This document shows positions 34,533 to 45,436 of a stretch of 64,000 nucleotides of DNA, one piece after another (position 1 is the first letter of the stretch; every line of letters begins with the position of its first letter). Source of the stretch: Liolophura sinensis (lineage: Eukaryota; Mollusca; Polyplacophora; Chitonida; Chitonidae); the NCBI RefSeq assembly GCF_032854445.1, contig NC_088297.1:6449991-6513990 (forward strand), written 5' to 3'. Under the pieces are notes generated by a model. It was not told the DNA's origin, searched no databases, and worked only from the letters and a program-made list of their open reading frames with translations. The translations under genes and the position numbers were made by a program.

Positions 34533-34594
34533 CCAATCACAGCGTAGGATTTTTGGTAGTTAGCACCGCCTACTCTCTCTGCATACTATAAAAG
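34533..34594 (+). promoter_or_regulatory. Core promoter: CCAAT box and TATA box
   Basis: CCAAT at 34533-34537 (in GTCAACCAATCACAG) lies 50 bp upstream of TATAAAAG at 34587-34594. A start site would fall near 34615-34625. The following leader ends at a good donor, ACGAT/GTGAGT (about 34953), but no long ORF starts in it. Confidence 0.5.
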
Positions 34595-34617
34595 GGCATA
34601 GATCATAGTGTCTGACA

Positions 34618-34952
34618 GATGGTCCTTGAGGTTTACGACAGATCAAGATCAAAATCAAGACGGCCACAATGATTAGTTAAAAGGTACTCCAGATGAAAAT
34701 TTAAAGTGACTGAAGTACACAGTTGGAAAACAACTCTGCGGTCTCAACACACAGTGTATACATCGACGGGCATCCCGCGGGGAATCAAATACAGGTTTGC
34801 CAGGGATCACCAATATTCCCAAGAGGAGGATCTCCATTGACAGCCAGCGGGGAACTATTAAAGAATGCCTTTTTCTTGATCTGACGTGAGATCAGAATCT
34901 GAAGTACATTAAGCAAGAAGGATTTAACGCTAAACTGAAGCGACAGAGACGA
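34618..34952 (+). other. Candidate untranslated first exon downstream of the TATA box
   Basis: The interval runs from about 30 bp after the TATA box to a GTGAGT donor. It has only very short ORFs (the ATG at 34669 stops after three codons). The gene it would lead into is not identified. Confidence 0.25.
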
Positions 34953-35079
34953 TGTGAGTTTATGAATTATTTCTTCTGCATTAAACTATACATGAGGGTT
35001 ACGGATAGGTAAAAATTCCAGAACATACACCTGTAGTATTTTTTAACTGCTGAAAACGGTTCACCTTCTACAGCTATGT

Positions 35080-35338
35080 GGGGCCTCCGTGGCTCAGTTG
35101 ATTAGCGCGCTAGCGCAGCGTAATGACCCAGGAGCCTCTCACCAATGCGGTCGCTGTGAGTTCAAGTCCAACTCATGCTGGCTTCCTCTCCGGCCGTATG
35201 TGGGAAGGTCTCCCATGGTCGTGGGTTTCCCCCAGGCTCTGCCCATTTTCCTCCCACCATAATGCTGACCGCCGTCGTATAAGTGAAGTATTCTAGAGTA
35301 CGGCGTAAAACCCCAATCAAATAAATAAATAAATAAAC
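35080..35338 (+). mobile_element. SINE-1, full length
   Basis: GGGGCCTCCGTGGCTCAG head to ACCCCAATCAAATAAATAAA tail. The 13-bp target-site duplication TCTACAGCTATGT/TCTACAGCCATGT lies at 35067-35079 and 35339-35351. Confidence 0.93.
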
Positions 35339-35850
35339 TCTACAGCCATGTCAACACACCGGCAAAAGTTATTCCCCTTGAAATTTCCTCTCCCATGCAA
35401 ACAATGCTGATTCTGATGGAGTCTTTGATAATTAGACTCTATATATGTGAATAAATGGATTTTATTGTTTAATGTTCGAACTGAAAAAATAACTCTTTGG
35501 ATCGTCAATTTTCCTGTTCTTACTGATTCGCTAAAATGAGTCTTAAGACTGGATTTTCCTCCAAGAGTTATATTGGAACGATTCAGCTTGGGATGTAACT
35601 GGTGTTACAGATCGAATAACTGCATCACATAAACGATTGGAGTATTGAGAGTATTTCTGTAGTACTCGAGTATTATCAAAATATACGAGGTAAATATCGG
35701 TCTACGGGACCAATATATAAGATTCTTTACCTCGGAATCGAAAGAGATTAACTGGTGATAAACAGAGAGCAGAACAAAACCTGTGTTCTTTTTATCTGGA
35801 GGTCATAAGCCTGGTTATAATCAATCCGCTACACTATTATAGGGTCACCC

Positions 35851-36090
35851 AGGTGCCTCCCTGGCGCAATGACCCAGGAACCAATCACCAATGCGATTAC
35901 TGTGAGCTCGCCCAGCTCACGCTGGCTTCCTCTCCTGTCTTAGATGGGACGGTTTCCAGGAACCTAAGGATGGTCGTGGGTTTCCCCCGGACTCTGCCTG
36001 GTTTCCACCCACCATAATGTTGGCCACCATTGTAGAGGTGAATAATTCTTGAGTACGACATAAAACACCAAATAAAGAAATAAGTAAATA
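35851..36090 (+). mobile_element. SINE-1, diverged
   Basis: It starts GTGCCTCCCTGGCGC and ends ACATAAAACACCAAATAAAG. Imperfect GGTCACC-type duplications are seen on both sides. Confidence 0.85.
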
Positions 36091-36399
36091 TATGGTCACC
36101 ATGATGAAATGACGGCTAACGAGTATGAAGGTTCATTGTCCGATATTACCGAACAGCAGGCAACCAGTGAGATGATCATGGGGCCAATGGTTTGAGAAAA
36201 TGTTGGAGTTTAGTCTAGCTCAGTGCAATGGTTCGCAGTAAATCTAGGCCAAACAGACATTCGTATACCAACCGTCAACCAATTTGGACGTTCTGGGTCA
36301 ACAATCGCATGGCCAATTCCCAAAGCACCGTTCAGCTTAAACCACTAAAGAATTATTGGGCACATTAAGTACAAATAAGGGTAAGGCTGAATTGCCAAA

Positions 36400-36540
36400 T
36401 CTCAGAGGACTACGATCGAGTTCCCCGTAATCAAAGGGTCGAAATTGAAACGATCCCTCTTGTCGTAAAGTGTGCATTTGTACAAATATAGATCCATATA
36501 AGAGTACCACTTGGAGAGTCTATGGTTTCTTGAAAATGTG
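36400..36540 (-). repeat. RT retroelement fragment
   Basis: GAAACGATCCCTCTTGTCGT and TACAAATATAGATCCATATA match the 7060-7140 part of the large copy. Confidence 0.65.
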
Positions 36541-37165
36541 TCATTCGTTAAAAAGGATATAAAACATGTATTTTAGTATGTATTTCAGTACATATACTAC
36601 ATATGCTAAATTTCGGTATTAGACATAATGTGTATATGGTACGTACCTAGGTCCGCTATGTTTAGTATTTATGCTTTTGTATTTAGCAATAAGTATAAAC
36701 TTACGACAGTAAAATAATACTACTATTTCAGTACAGAAGGCCTACAGCTGGCGCTAATTGGAAAGAGCGATTTACTTCCTGTTCTAAAGAGAAAAGCCAC
36801 TTTCGCGTAAATGGATGGGTAAGCTGTTTAGGCCACTAAACGACTCACTCCATCTCAGCATGGGATAATCAGTGCAAACTGTCAAGCACGGACACCATCT
36901 GGCACTATGTGTGCATGAGGTGGGAATTATCAACAAATGGTGATAAACACTTTACGTCCCCGCCTAAGGTGTTAAATTCGCAGCTTGACGTATGGCGTCG
37001 GTGCACTGCTTACAAAGTGATGCGAACACTGTGATATTAAACTTTAAATACTCGTCTTGCCTGTATTAAAATATAACAAACAGAACTGAGTATGGACACC
37101 ACAATTGAACGCCACTGTCCATATTGTTCATCAAACGTCTACAATTAAGTACTGAAATTTTTGCA
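36541..37165. other. Intergenic, nothing recognised
   Basis: No known repeat and no ORF with protein-like character. Confidence 0.3.
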
Positions 37166-37177
37166 CATTGATTTCAG

Positions 37178-37386
37178 AAAAACTGCCACAATGTAAGCTG
37201 AGCTATGAGGAAAGCTGCTGTAAGTATAAACATGGTAATGGTGCTGTTCTGGACGGCTTTCCGCGTTCTGAAAGAGACGCCAACATTTTATACGGTCATT
37301 TTCTGCCTCCAAAACTTCAGCAAAATCTAACCAACATGGCCACTACTGCTGCGGAATCTGGTTGCGCTGATGACATATGTGTCTGA
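37178..37386 (+). CDS. Possible terminal exon of an unrecognised gene
   Basis: After an acceptor-like TTGATTTCAG the frame EKLPQCKLSYEESCCKY... runs to TGA at 37384-37386, about 69 codons with several Cys. A GTAAGT inside (after GAAAGCTGCT) could instead act as a donor for a 40-nt exon. Evidence is weak and no family is recognised. Confidence 0.2.
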
Positions 37387-37883
37387 TTTGACACACCAAT
37401 TACATGGCGAAGATCATCCAGTCAGAAATAGAAGTCAAATGACATCTCTGAATGCAGGGAAGATAAAAACAGATGTTCAAGCAATGTCAACAACAATTTT
37501 TTCTATCATTTGGAGCATAGTTTTAATTGATAAAAGGCCCATAGTGAGCATCTAATGAGCGTGGATACTACCCAAGTGGCTTTAAAGGATACGTGAAACG
37601 CATGTTTTAAATTTCTGAATACGCACTGTATGATGTGGCCCAGCGTAGAGACTACAGAAAATATTCTCAGTTTTATTCTTGGTGCATGATAATGAATGTA
37701 ACCTACGGTTTGCGCAAAGCCCCAGGAGTCAGTCCGGCAATTAGGTAGATTGTAATTAGAATATTTCTGACCACTGGCGGGAAACATGCATGAAATAGAG
37801 GGCTTCTTACAAAACATAAAATAGGCCTAAAATGACATGTTTTCTCATCTCTCGTGTTCAACTCTTATCTTGTTCCTTCATGT

Positions 37884-37928
37884 ATCAAGTACAACGTTAA
37901 ACCCCAAGCACTCACTCACTCACTCCTT
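37884..37928 (+). repeat. SINE-2 tail fragment
   Basis: GTACAACGTTAAACCCCAAG followed by CACTCACTCACTC. Confidence 0.7.
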
Positions 37929-38333
37929 CATGTATCCATCAAGCCATACTCATTTCCCGATTCAAATGGGCACGCCTGACATTTTGAATTCTTGAGGTAC
38001 TTACAAAAGATTAATAATCCACGTTGAGCTACAACTTATTTAAATTTAATTTATAAACGATTATCAAAATGTTTTGAAGCAAAACCAGAAGAAATCATGT
38101 TTTTGTAGCGTACACAGTGATGTAGCAATGTTCTAAACTTTCACAGGCATTCATGCTAAGGTGACGTGAACATCAATTGTGAAAAGCTGGTTGGTTTCTG
38201 GGTATATTGAAACAGTTGCCGTTTTCCTACATATAAATGCTTTTGGGTAAGATAACTGAATTTTTAAAATACTTTCATGTGTTTGTGTGGGTCAAAAACT
38301 GTGTTATAGTGCGTCAATAAATATGACTTTTAA

Positions 38334-38365
38334 GGGGGTGGGGGTGAGAGGGGTGAGGGGGTGGA
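38334..38365 (+). other. G-quadruplex-capable G-runs
   Basis: Four or more runs of 4-5 G with 1-5 nt spacers directly precede a SINE-1 head. Confidence 0.7.
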
Positions 38366-38487
38366 AGTTCCTCCCTGGCTCAGTTGGTTAGCGCGCTAGC
38401 ACAGCGTAATGATCAAGGAGTCTCTCACCAATGCGGTGGTTGTGAGTTCAAGTCCGGCTCATGCTGGCTTCCTCTCCGGTCGGACCA
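38366..38487 (+). mobile_element. SINE-1, 3'-truncated
   Basis: It begins at CCTCCCTGGCTCAGTTGG and stops at CTTCCTCTCCGGTC, where a terminal-inverted-repeat element starts. The 3' half does not reappear on the far side. Confidence 0.85.
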
Positions 38488-38662
38488 TACTATCAGAGGT
38501 TAGGAACTCTGACGTCACAGAAAGTTTGTCCAACTCTAATCACGACACTGAATGTTGGAATAACTATTTTTACCCATGAAACAAAATTCCTTCCTTCTGA
38601 TGAGCATCAGGAAAAAAGGTGATGTGGCATCAGAGTTCCTAAATACCGTCAGTATGGTTCAT
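38486..38662. mobile_element. MITE-like element with about 35-40 bp inverted ends
   Basis: The left end ACCATACTATCAGAGGTTAG GAACTCTGACGTCAC and the reverse complement of the right end (ACCATACTGACGGTATTTAG GAACTCTGATGCCAC) agree over about 36 bp. A related end with the same ATACTTAGGAACTCT start is found near 51836. Confidence 0.75.
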
Positions 38663-39039
38663 AAAGCTCACCATAGTTTTCCAATATATGAATGTCTTTC
38701 AACACTCAAAAAAATCTGAAAAAATAAACTAAAGTATTTTTACGCATGGTTTTCAGTAATCTTGATGATTGATAGTTTAGTTGTCCTTTACTTTAATGTA
38801 GGCCTGCGAACTATTAAGTACTTCGATGATTGGAAACAATAGTGATAACGCAAAACTGCGTCCGGCAATCCATTCGTCCATTTATCTGGCATTGAGATAA
38901 AGTTTGTGGCATTGAACCGTCTTGCGTTCTACCATAAGCCTTAACACTATCATAGTTAGACGCTAAACAGTCGAAGTGGAATTAGGGTATGGGAAATAAC
39001 ACCCATGACGTCTAAACCTATAGAAAACAACTAGTGGGT

Positions 39040-39132
39040 TGGACGCCACATACTGACTGATATCCTGTGCAACGCCGCATACTGGCTGATATCATGTGCA
39101 ACTCCACATACTGGCTGATATCATGTGCAATG
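39040..39132. repeat. 29-bp tandem triplication
   Basis: Three consecutive copies of CATACTGGCTGATATCATGT plus GCAACGCCG-type linker. Confidence 0.85.
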
Positions 39133-39440
39133 TCATCATGAATTGTAATCTTAAACTGCATGCAGAATTTTGGGTGCGCTGTAAATTTTGGGTAATGAAA
39201 GTACGGTTATGATTCCATATATTTACTAATGTAATCGTTACATACGCCGTATTCCAACGCTTGCGCATTGCTATGGACCCTTTTTTCTAATAGTTATATA
39301 AGTTGGCTGAAATCAGTAAGTAAATTTACTCTGATTTCATTTTCTGAACATCTCGAGCCTTGCATGTTACATTTTAAGCCACGTTTAGTCAGGAATCTGA
39401 GAAAGTCAAACGATCTGAGCTAAACTAGCAGTCATGAGTG

Positions 39441-39647
39441 GACCTTGGGGGTCTAGTGGTTAGCTGGCTAGTGCAGCACAATGGCACAGTAACCTCTCCT
39501 CACCTCTATCGATGTGAGTTCAAGTCCAGCTTCTGTGTTCTCGGTCAGGTTTCCATCCAAAATAACCCCCAGGCAGCCGTATAGGTGAATTATTCTTGAC
39601 TGGGGTGTAAAACTTTAATCAAATAAATAAATTAATCAGAAAATCAT
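39441..39647 (+). mobile_element. SINE-1, strongly diverged
   Basis: Head GGGGGTCTAGTGGTTAGCTG, B box GAGTTCAAGTCC, end GGTGTAAAACTTTAATC with an AAATAAAT tail. It may be a sister subfamily. Confidence 0.75.
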
Positions 39648-39649
39648 CA

Positions 39650-40767
39650 GTCTTGAGGTTGCTAGGTTTGTGACAAGCATTAGTGTTCCAAATCGTCATT
39701 TAGAAACTGCGGCATCACCAGGTATTGGAAGTAGCAATCAAAAGGACAAAGTGATTGTCTACTGCTCAAAACAGATAACCAGTGAGATTTGACTCCAGTT
39801 TAGTGCAGTAACGGTTTACAATATAACTCATAAACATAAATGCTTAATCAGCAGTGCAACTTACAGTCAGTTTAAGAATGCACGGATGTTAGTTCTAACT
39901 CTTTTATATTTCACGGGTATAGAATCGGTTTATTGTTAATGAGCACTTTATTTACTTCTCAGCTTAGTTTATATAGTATTGTTTTTACGTCAGCGCGTTC
40001 ATATTACACCCTGAAAGTTCCAGGTTCTAGGGAGTGGACCAAAGTGTCCAGCTTTATAAAAGATACCCATTGTTTCACTTTATGTAACTGAAAATGTTTA
40101 TATTGGAAATGCCTACTAAGTGTTTGTCTGTGGAAGTAGCCAAATTATTCCTGGCGTTAGGTGTATGATTTGAAATTCAATCCCTTCTCGTGGCTTCAAT
40201 CCCAAAAGCACGAAGTGTTAATGCTTCATACGACACACGTATGTCAATATTTGGCACATTCTTGTACCTACATCAGATGTGTATATCTTTGTATGTATAC
40301 TGATACTTATATTGGTGAATAAATATCTAGCAATCTACATGTATACGGAATGTTGTTATCTCTTTGACTAGTGCTTAACATCGCACTGATGTCTGCCCGC
40401 TTGGGTATGGTTTGACGAAACCAGACAGTACCCAGAAGGCAACTAACGCAGTTCGTTAGGTATCCAATAAATCTCTTGGCTGAAGGCCGAAATAGAGGCC
40501 ACATTGATAGAATGACCGTGCTAAAGTACATATAATGTTCAAACCGTGTTGAATGGTGAGATATTGTGTTCTACAGTATGTTGGAAAGACGACCACAGCA
40601 TTACATCTGAGGGAGAGGGGGGGGAGGGGGGTAAATGGCCACAGAAAATCTGTCAGGAAAAAACAGCTGCAGACAGGCCAATATTTTTCTACCTCGAACA
40701 TGTTTGGGACAACCTCAACATTCAAATAATAGACATGAATTCTCCTACTTAAGGGTAGGAGGGCTAA
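39650..40767. other. Intergenic, nothing recognised except a G-rich run
   Basis: GGGAGAGGGGGGGGAGGGGG lies at about 40611-40631. Short ORFs on both strands have no domain signature. Confidence 0.35.
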
Positions 40768-40768
40768 G

Positions 40769-41028
40769 GGGCCTCCGTAACTCGGTTGGTTAGCGCGCTA
40801 ATGCAGCGTAATGACCCAGGAGCCTCTCACCAATGCGGTCGCTGTGAGTTCAAGTCCAGCTCATGTTGGCTTCCTCTCCGGCCGTACGTGGGAAGGTCTC
40901 TCAGCAACCTCCGGATGGTCGTGGGTTTCTTTCAGGCTCTGCCCATTTTCCTCCCACCATAACGCTGGCCGCCGTCGTACAAATGAAATATTCAACTGCG
41001 TAAAATACCAATAAAATAAATAAATACA
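40769..41028 (+). mobile_element. SINE-1, full length
   Basis: Head GGGGCCTCCGTAACTCGG, with an A box slightly altered (AACTCGGTTGG). It ends AAATACCAATAAAATAAATA. Confidence 0.9.
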
Positions 41029-41333
41029 TTCTACTTCAAAAGATACGGTTTCAAATGTTGAACGGAAAATGCGTGATCGAGAATTATTTTGAATGCTGGA
41101 GGTTAGTATAGTGTTTTTTATGGCTTAAAAGACACGGTTGTTGGCAGCGTAACATCCACTCAACACGATTCAGAGACAGCACATCTGTTCAAATGCCATC
41201 GAGGAAGAAGTTTAATAAGCTGTCGATTGACAGTAGCAAAACGGTCAACTATCTGTTAGGTTTGTCTAAAACAGCTAATAGCATTCACCCTCTGCGAACA
41301 GTATTATAGGCACTTCCTCTTACAATACTGCAA

Positions 41334-41352
41334 GCACTCACTCACTCACTCT
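41334..41352 (+). repeat. SINE-2 tail remnant
   Basis: GCAAGCACTCACTCACTCAC. Confidence 0.45.
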
Positions 41353-41608
41353 TAAAATACTGATTTCCATGGTCACAGATATAACGTTCATTTTCTGTAC
41401 CACAAACATTTGATTCGTTGATCTCAAGAAATATTCTAATTTCGACTTTATTATCAGTAAGTCAGAACAGATGAGTTTGCCAAAATGCCAGTTAATGAAC
41501 ATACACGAATTTTCAACATACGAGAGCCTCACTGCATTTCCTACCATTATGCGAAACCGATCGCTTCCAAGATATTTAATTACTCGAAGATTTTGATTTA
41601 TGTCTCAT

Positions 41609-41871
41609 TATTTATTTATTTGATTGGTGTTTTACACCGTACTCCTAGAATATTTCGCTTATACGACGGCGGCCAGCATTATGATGGCAGGAAACCGGGC
41701 AAAGCCCGGGGAAACCCACGACCATTCGCAAGTTGCTGGAGGCCTTCCCACTTACGGCCGGAATGGAAGCCAGTATGAGCTGGACTTGAACTCATAGCGA
41801 CCGCATTGGTGAGAGGCTCCTGGGTCATTACGCTGCATTAGCGCACTAACCAGCTGAGCCACGGAGGTCCC
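41609..41871 (-). mobile_element. SINE-1, full length
   Basis: Reverse orientation: TTATTTATTTGATTGGTG tail to GAGCCACGGAGGTCC head. The target-site duplication TGTCTCAT lies at 41601-41608 and 41872-41879. Confidence 0.92.
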
Positions 41872-42014
41872 TGTCTCATAATAATCTGACTTTGAATCAT
41901 CACACTTCCCTTACCGTCCATGTCATAGCTGGTAACCTTAATATTCCAATTACTGATGATCAACGAAGTTTCCTTGTGAGGGGTCTGCAGTGTAGAGAGC
42001 CGAGAACCTTCTCT

Positions 42015-42205
42015 CTTTGATTTGTGTTTTACGTCGTACTTAAGCATATTTCACGGCTAGCATTTTATGGTGGGAGAAAACTAACCACAGCTAGGGGGAA
42101 ACCCACAACGATTCGGAAAGGAAGCCAACATGAGCCGGACTTCAACTCACAGCGACCCAGAAGATCCTGGGCCATTGCACCGTGCTGACGAGGTAACCAC
42201 GGACC
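42015..42205 (-). mobile_element. SINE-1, old and diverged
   Basis: TTTGTGTTTTACGTCGTACT, TTTATGGTGGGAGAAAAC and CCGTGCTGACGAGG retain the family order with internal deletions. Confidence 0.7.
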
Positions 42206-42214
42206 AAAACAGTT

Positions 42215-42480
42215 TCGTTTTCTCGCAAACTTTACGACAAAAGAGACAGCTTCAATTTTGAAATTCTAAATTATTCTTACCTACAGATCTCGCCTTCTAG
42301 CATATAGTAGATCTTGTGTATTACGTGGAATTTCAATGAACGTCACAAGCTACTGCAAAAACTAGTGTGTCAATGTTATTCCATCAAACACTTTCACTCC
42401 AAATTCCTTAAGATTTATAGTTAGAATAATTCTCTTGTAAGTAAATATGGATAGAGCATGTTAAATGTTGTTTTGAGACT
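42215..42480 (+). repeat. RT retroelement 3' fragment
   Basis: ACTTTACGACAAAAGAGACA (YDKRD region), CTAAATTATTCTTACC, AACTAGTGTGTCAATG and AATTCTCTTGTAAGTAAATA follow the same order as at 46860-47120. Confidence 0.75.
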
Positions 42481-44120
42481 TGGCCTTGCAATTACTGACC
42501 TTGAACACAAATATACACGAATGTGTGTTTAGACACATAGATTTTGATTATAATATTGTCTAAAAATTACAGTGCTTTAATTGCTGACGGGTGGCTTGAA
42601 GAATAATGCAAAAACATCACACAATAGATGAAGAAATGATTGTTAGAAAAAAACACTAGGAACAGGGAAACAGTCATAATGTGACAGAAAAGCGTCGTGA
42701 TTGTTACAAACTCCGTTTTTCAACATTGTATCATATTTTTTTATTTCTTGAGTTTATCTGGTAGGTATCTGACCTACATTTCCCCTTTGTGTACGTTATA
42801 TCCTGCACTGTAATTCAGTCGAGGGATCTTGAGGCTTCGGTGTTTCTTGTCATTGCAAATAGGGTGTACATTCTAGAAATATGTATCGGTGTTATAATCA
42901 TGTTTTACCATCAAACCATCCAGAATTTTCTTTACGATAATCAATAAATAAGAGCGAAGGAGCTGTGAAGCTCGCCGTCATTTACTCAAGTCCGCTTGAG
43001 AGCAGTCATCCACTGTGAAGGATTTTACCTGGTTTGGAGATATCGGCTTTCACGCCATTCGACATTCGTCAGTTGTACTCCGTTTTCTGCACTTAGCACT
43101 TTGTGAGCTTGTGTTTCGCCACTTGCAAATTTTTTGAGACATTATTTTGAAACTTGTATTTGTTCATTGTCTCTTTATGCGACTACGTACATTTCATCCC
43201 AGTTTACCCTGAAAGTGACTTTGTGTATATTTCCAAGGCATGAAACATACATCGCCAGCTCGGCCTCACGGACGTTACCGTCAAACCCGTCCGCCCTGAG
43301 AAGTTACAACTTTACACATAGTTGGGGATCTACCATCGTCAGAATGCCGTGCCCACAACAGCTTGTCACAAACCGGACTGTCATCATTTCATTAGAATAT
43401 TCCTCTTACTTGTGGATTATATATTTAATAAATTTATTTTGATATATAAATATTTGACAAAGTCGCCTGTTGAAGTCGGAATATTCCATCCGGATTTGGA
43501 CGCTGCCAGTAATTCTAACAACATCGAGAGGCCTCAATTTTATGGTGAATAACAACAGGTATGTGAATAAAACCCTCAAAATGCAGACTAAATACTAAAT
43601 CAACTTTCGAATTAGAGAGATAGTCTATAAATCTAGAAATGGAGAACAAAAATCGACTTCTAAAAACTACATTCTATTTGTCAAACTGATGTTGTAAATT
43701 GTAACTTTAATGTCGATGTTTACGCCATAGTAAAAATTGGGTGGATTGCCCGGCGCAAACCATTGACATAAGTTAGATCAACTTTTCACACGAGCGTCGT
43801 CCACTGTCGTCCACCCTCATTGGGAGTAAGAGCTGGTAAATCTACAAATTCCCGGTCAAAGCTGGGTTTGAACCCACACCTCGTGTATTTCAGGAATTCA
43901 TCTACATTCATCAGACAACAAATTTAACCCACAGCAGGGATAACAGCTTGTTGCCTTTTTGTTAGTCATACAAGGTCACTGATATCTTGAACTTGCGTAC
44001 TGTTTTATTAAGGGAAATGCAGTTACTGTACTTTTTCCAATTCATAATGTTAAAATCCATGAGCTTGGTTGCAACACCAAAAACTCATTTCCTCAGCTGA
44101 CGAAGTACAGTTTGTCAGGT
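42481..44120. other. Intergenic, composition-shifted block at about 43000-43560
   Basis: Most of this stretch shows nothing. Between 43000 and 43560 there is a C-rich block (CGCCAGCTCGGCCTCACGGA, GTCAAACCCGTCCGCCC) with overlapping short ORFs. It reads like part of an untranslated or LTR-type sequence, but I cannot assign it. Confidence 0.3.
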
Positions 44121-44129
44121 ATCTGACAA

Positions 44130-44281
44130 CTGCGTGGGAAGGCCTGCAACAACCTGCGGATGGTCGTGGGTTTTGTTTGGGCTCTGCCCGTCGTCCTCTC
44201 ACTAAGATACTGGCCGCGGTCGTATAAGTAAAATATTACACATTACGACATAAAACACCAATCACATGAATACATAAATAA
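44130..44281 (+). mobile_element. SINE-1, 5'-truncated
   Basis: It starts at CTGCGTGGGAAGG and ends AAACACCAATCACATGAATA. The target-site duplication ATCTGACAA lies at 44121-44129 and 44282-44290. Confidence 0.88.
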
Positions 44282-44290
44282 ATCTGACAA

Positions 44291-45289
44291 TGGTGGGCTA
44301 TAAACCTGATCAAATCAACGAATCATTCCATTCATCACTCAGTGCTTCGTCTGGTTTGTCGCTTAATAACACCGGTGACGACACATGTCCGACACCTTCG
44401 TTATACTTTGACCAAATTGAACAAATTAATTCTGCTCGTAATAGTACACAGTAATCAAGGCATTTAATTTACTTCTATAGTACATTTTTTATGAAAGAAG
44501 AAATTATATCAATGGCACAACAAACACGTTTAACAAGTGTGACGAGCAAAAATACATTCAACAAATTATATATTTCGCCTAAACATAATCAGCAGCAAAT
44601 CTTATCAGTCATTACTTGATTATTTCTATTCTAGTCGTTATTGCAAAAACTCCGATTAATCAACCAAGATTAATTAACATTCATTCCAAATTGCAAACTG
44701 CAAAAACATGTACAAAAAGCATTCAAGGTAAACTAGGCATTGGACGAATTTAAGTGCCAAAATGTACATATTTTTTGCATCAAAATGTGGAATCATCGAT
44801 TAATTGTAGAAATTGTAGCCCGTAGTAATGTACTTTAAGATACATGCATAGAAAGTCCGTGAACGGCCATGTTTTTGTTTTGTCGTCAATGATGCTGCCC
44901 ACTAAATAAGCTTTCCTATGCACAGCTGGGGCACAGAGGTTACACTAGAAGAAAAACTCACCGTTTTGGAGAAAGATTTGCCGCTACACCTGAAGTTTCG
45001 CCACCTTCCATCGGGTCAAAAACAGTCATCAGTTATTCAAACTTTTGTAATACAAAAAACATACTACGTCGTACACATTCACAACTATACGATAACGAAA
45101 CTTTAAATTAAACGCTAAAATATAGTTAGGTCGATATAAATAAGCCTATTCGCATTCACTTCACTTTGTCCAACAGATTCAGTTGTGCTACAATGAGACT
45201 GTGTACTTAACAATGGAAACAGTTTGAAGGCCAAAGTAACTGGATAGGCCGCCAGACACAAAAAGGGGAGATAATGGATTGTTTTTATT
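44291..45289. other. Spacer downstream of the cyclase gene
   Basis: It contains no recognised repeat or ORF. AATAAA on the minus strand at 45289-45284 touches the cyclase stop codon; no later signal was noted. Confidence 0.35.
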
Positions 45290-45436
45290 TTACTCTTGAC
45301 CTAAATTGTCGTCCTCTTCAGAAAGGTCCGACACTGACGATGTAGCAGCCTTGGGTTTTCGGACCATCCCCACTCGTCCTACAAGCCAGAAAGTTCTCAG
45401 ATTTCCCTTCAGAGATACGGCCAGTGCCCGATCCCT
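45290..45436 (-). CDS. Cyclase exon 9 (C terminus, stop)
   Basis: Acceptor TTTTCAAC AG, phase 0; stop TAA at 45292-45290. [15 protein letters not shown] matches the KGKGxxxTYWLxG end of cyclase domains, followed by a 27-residue acidic Ser-rich tail ending in EEDDN. Confidence 0.85.
   Translation of the reverse strand, partial: RDRALAVSLKGNLRTFWLVGRVGMVRKPKAATSSVSDLSEEDDNLGQE

Noticed and set aside
43134-43552. Overlapping ORFs of 102 and 76 codons
   Set aside because: No recognised domain, no splice sites supporting either frame, and several frames are open at once.
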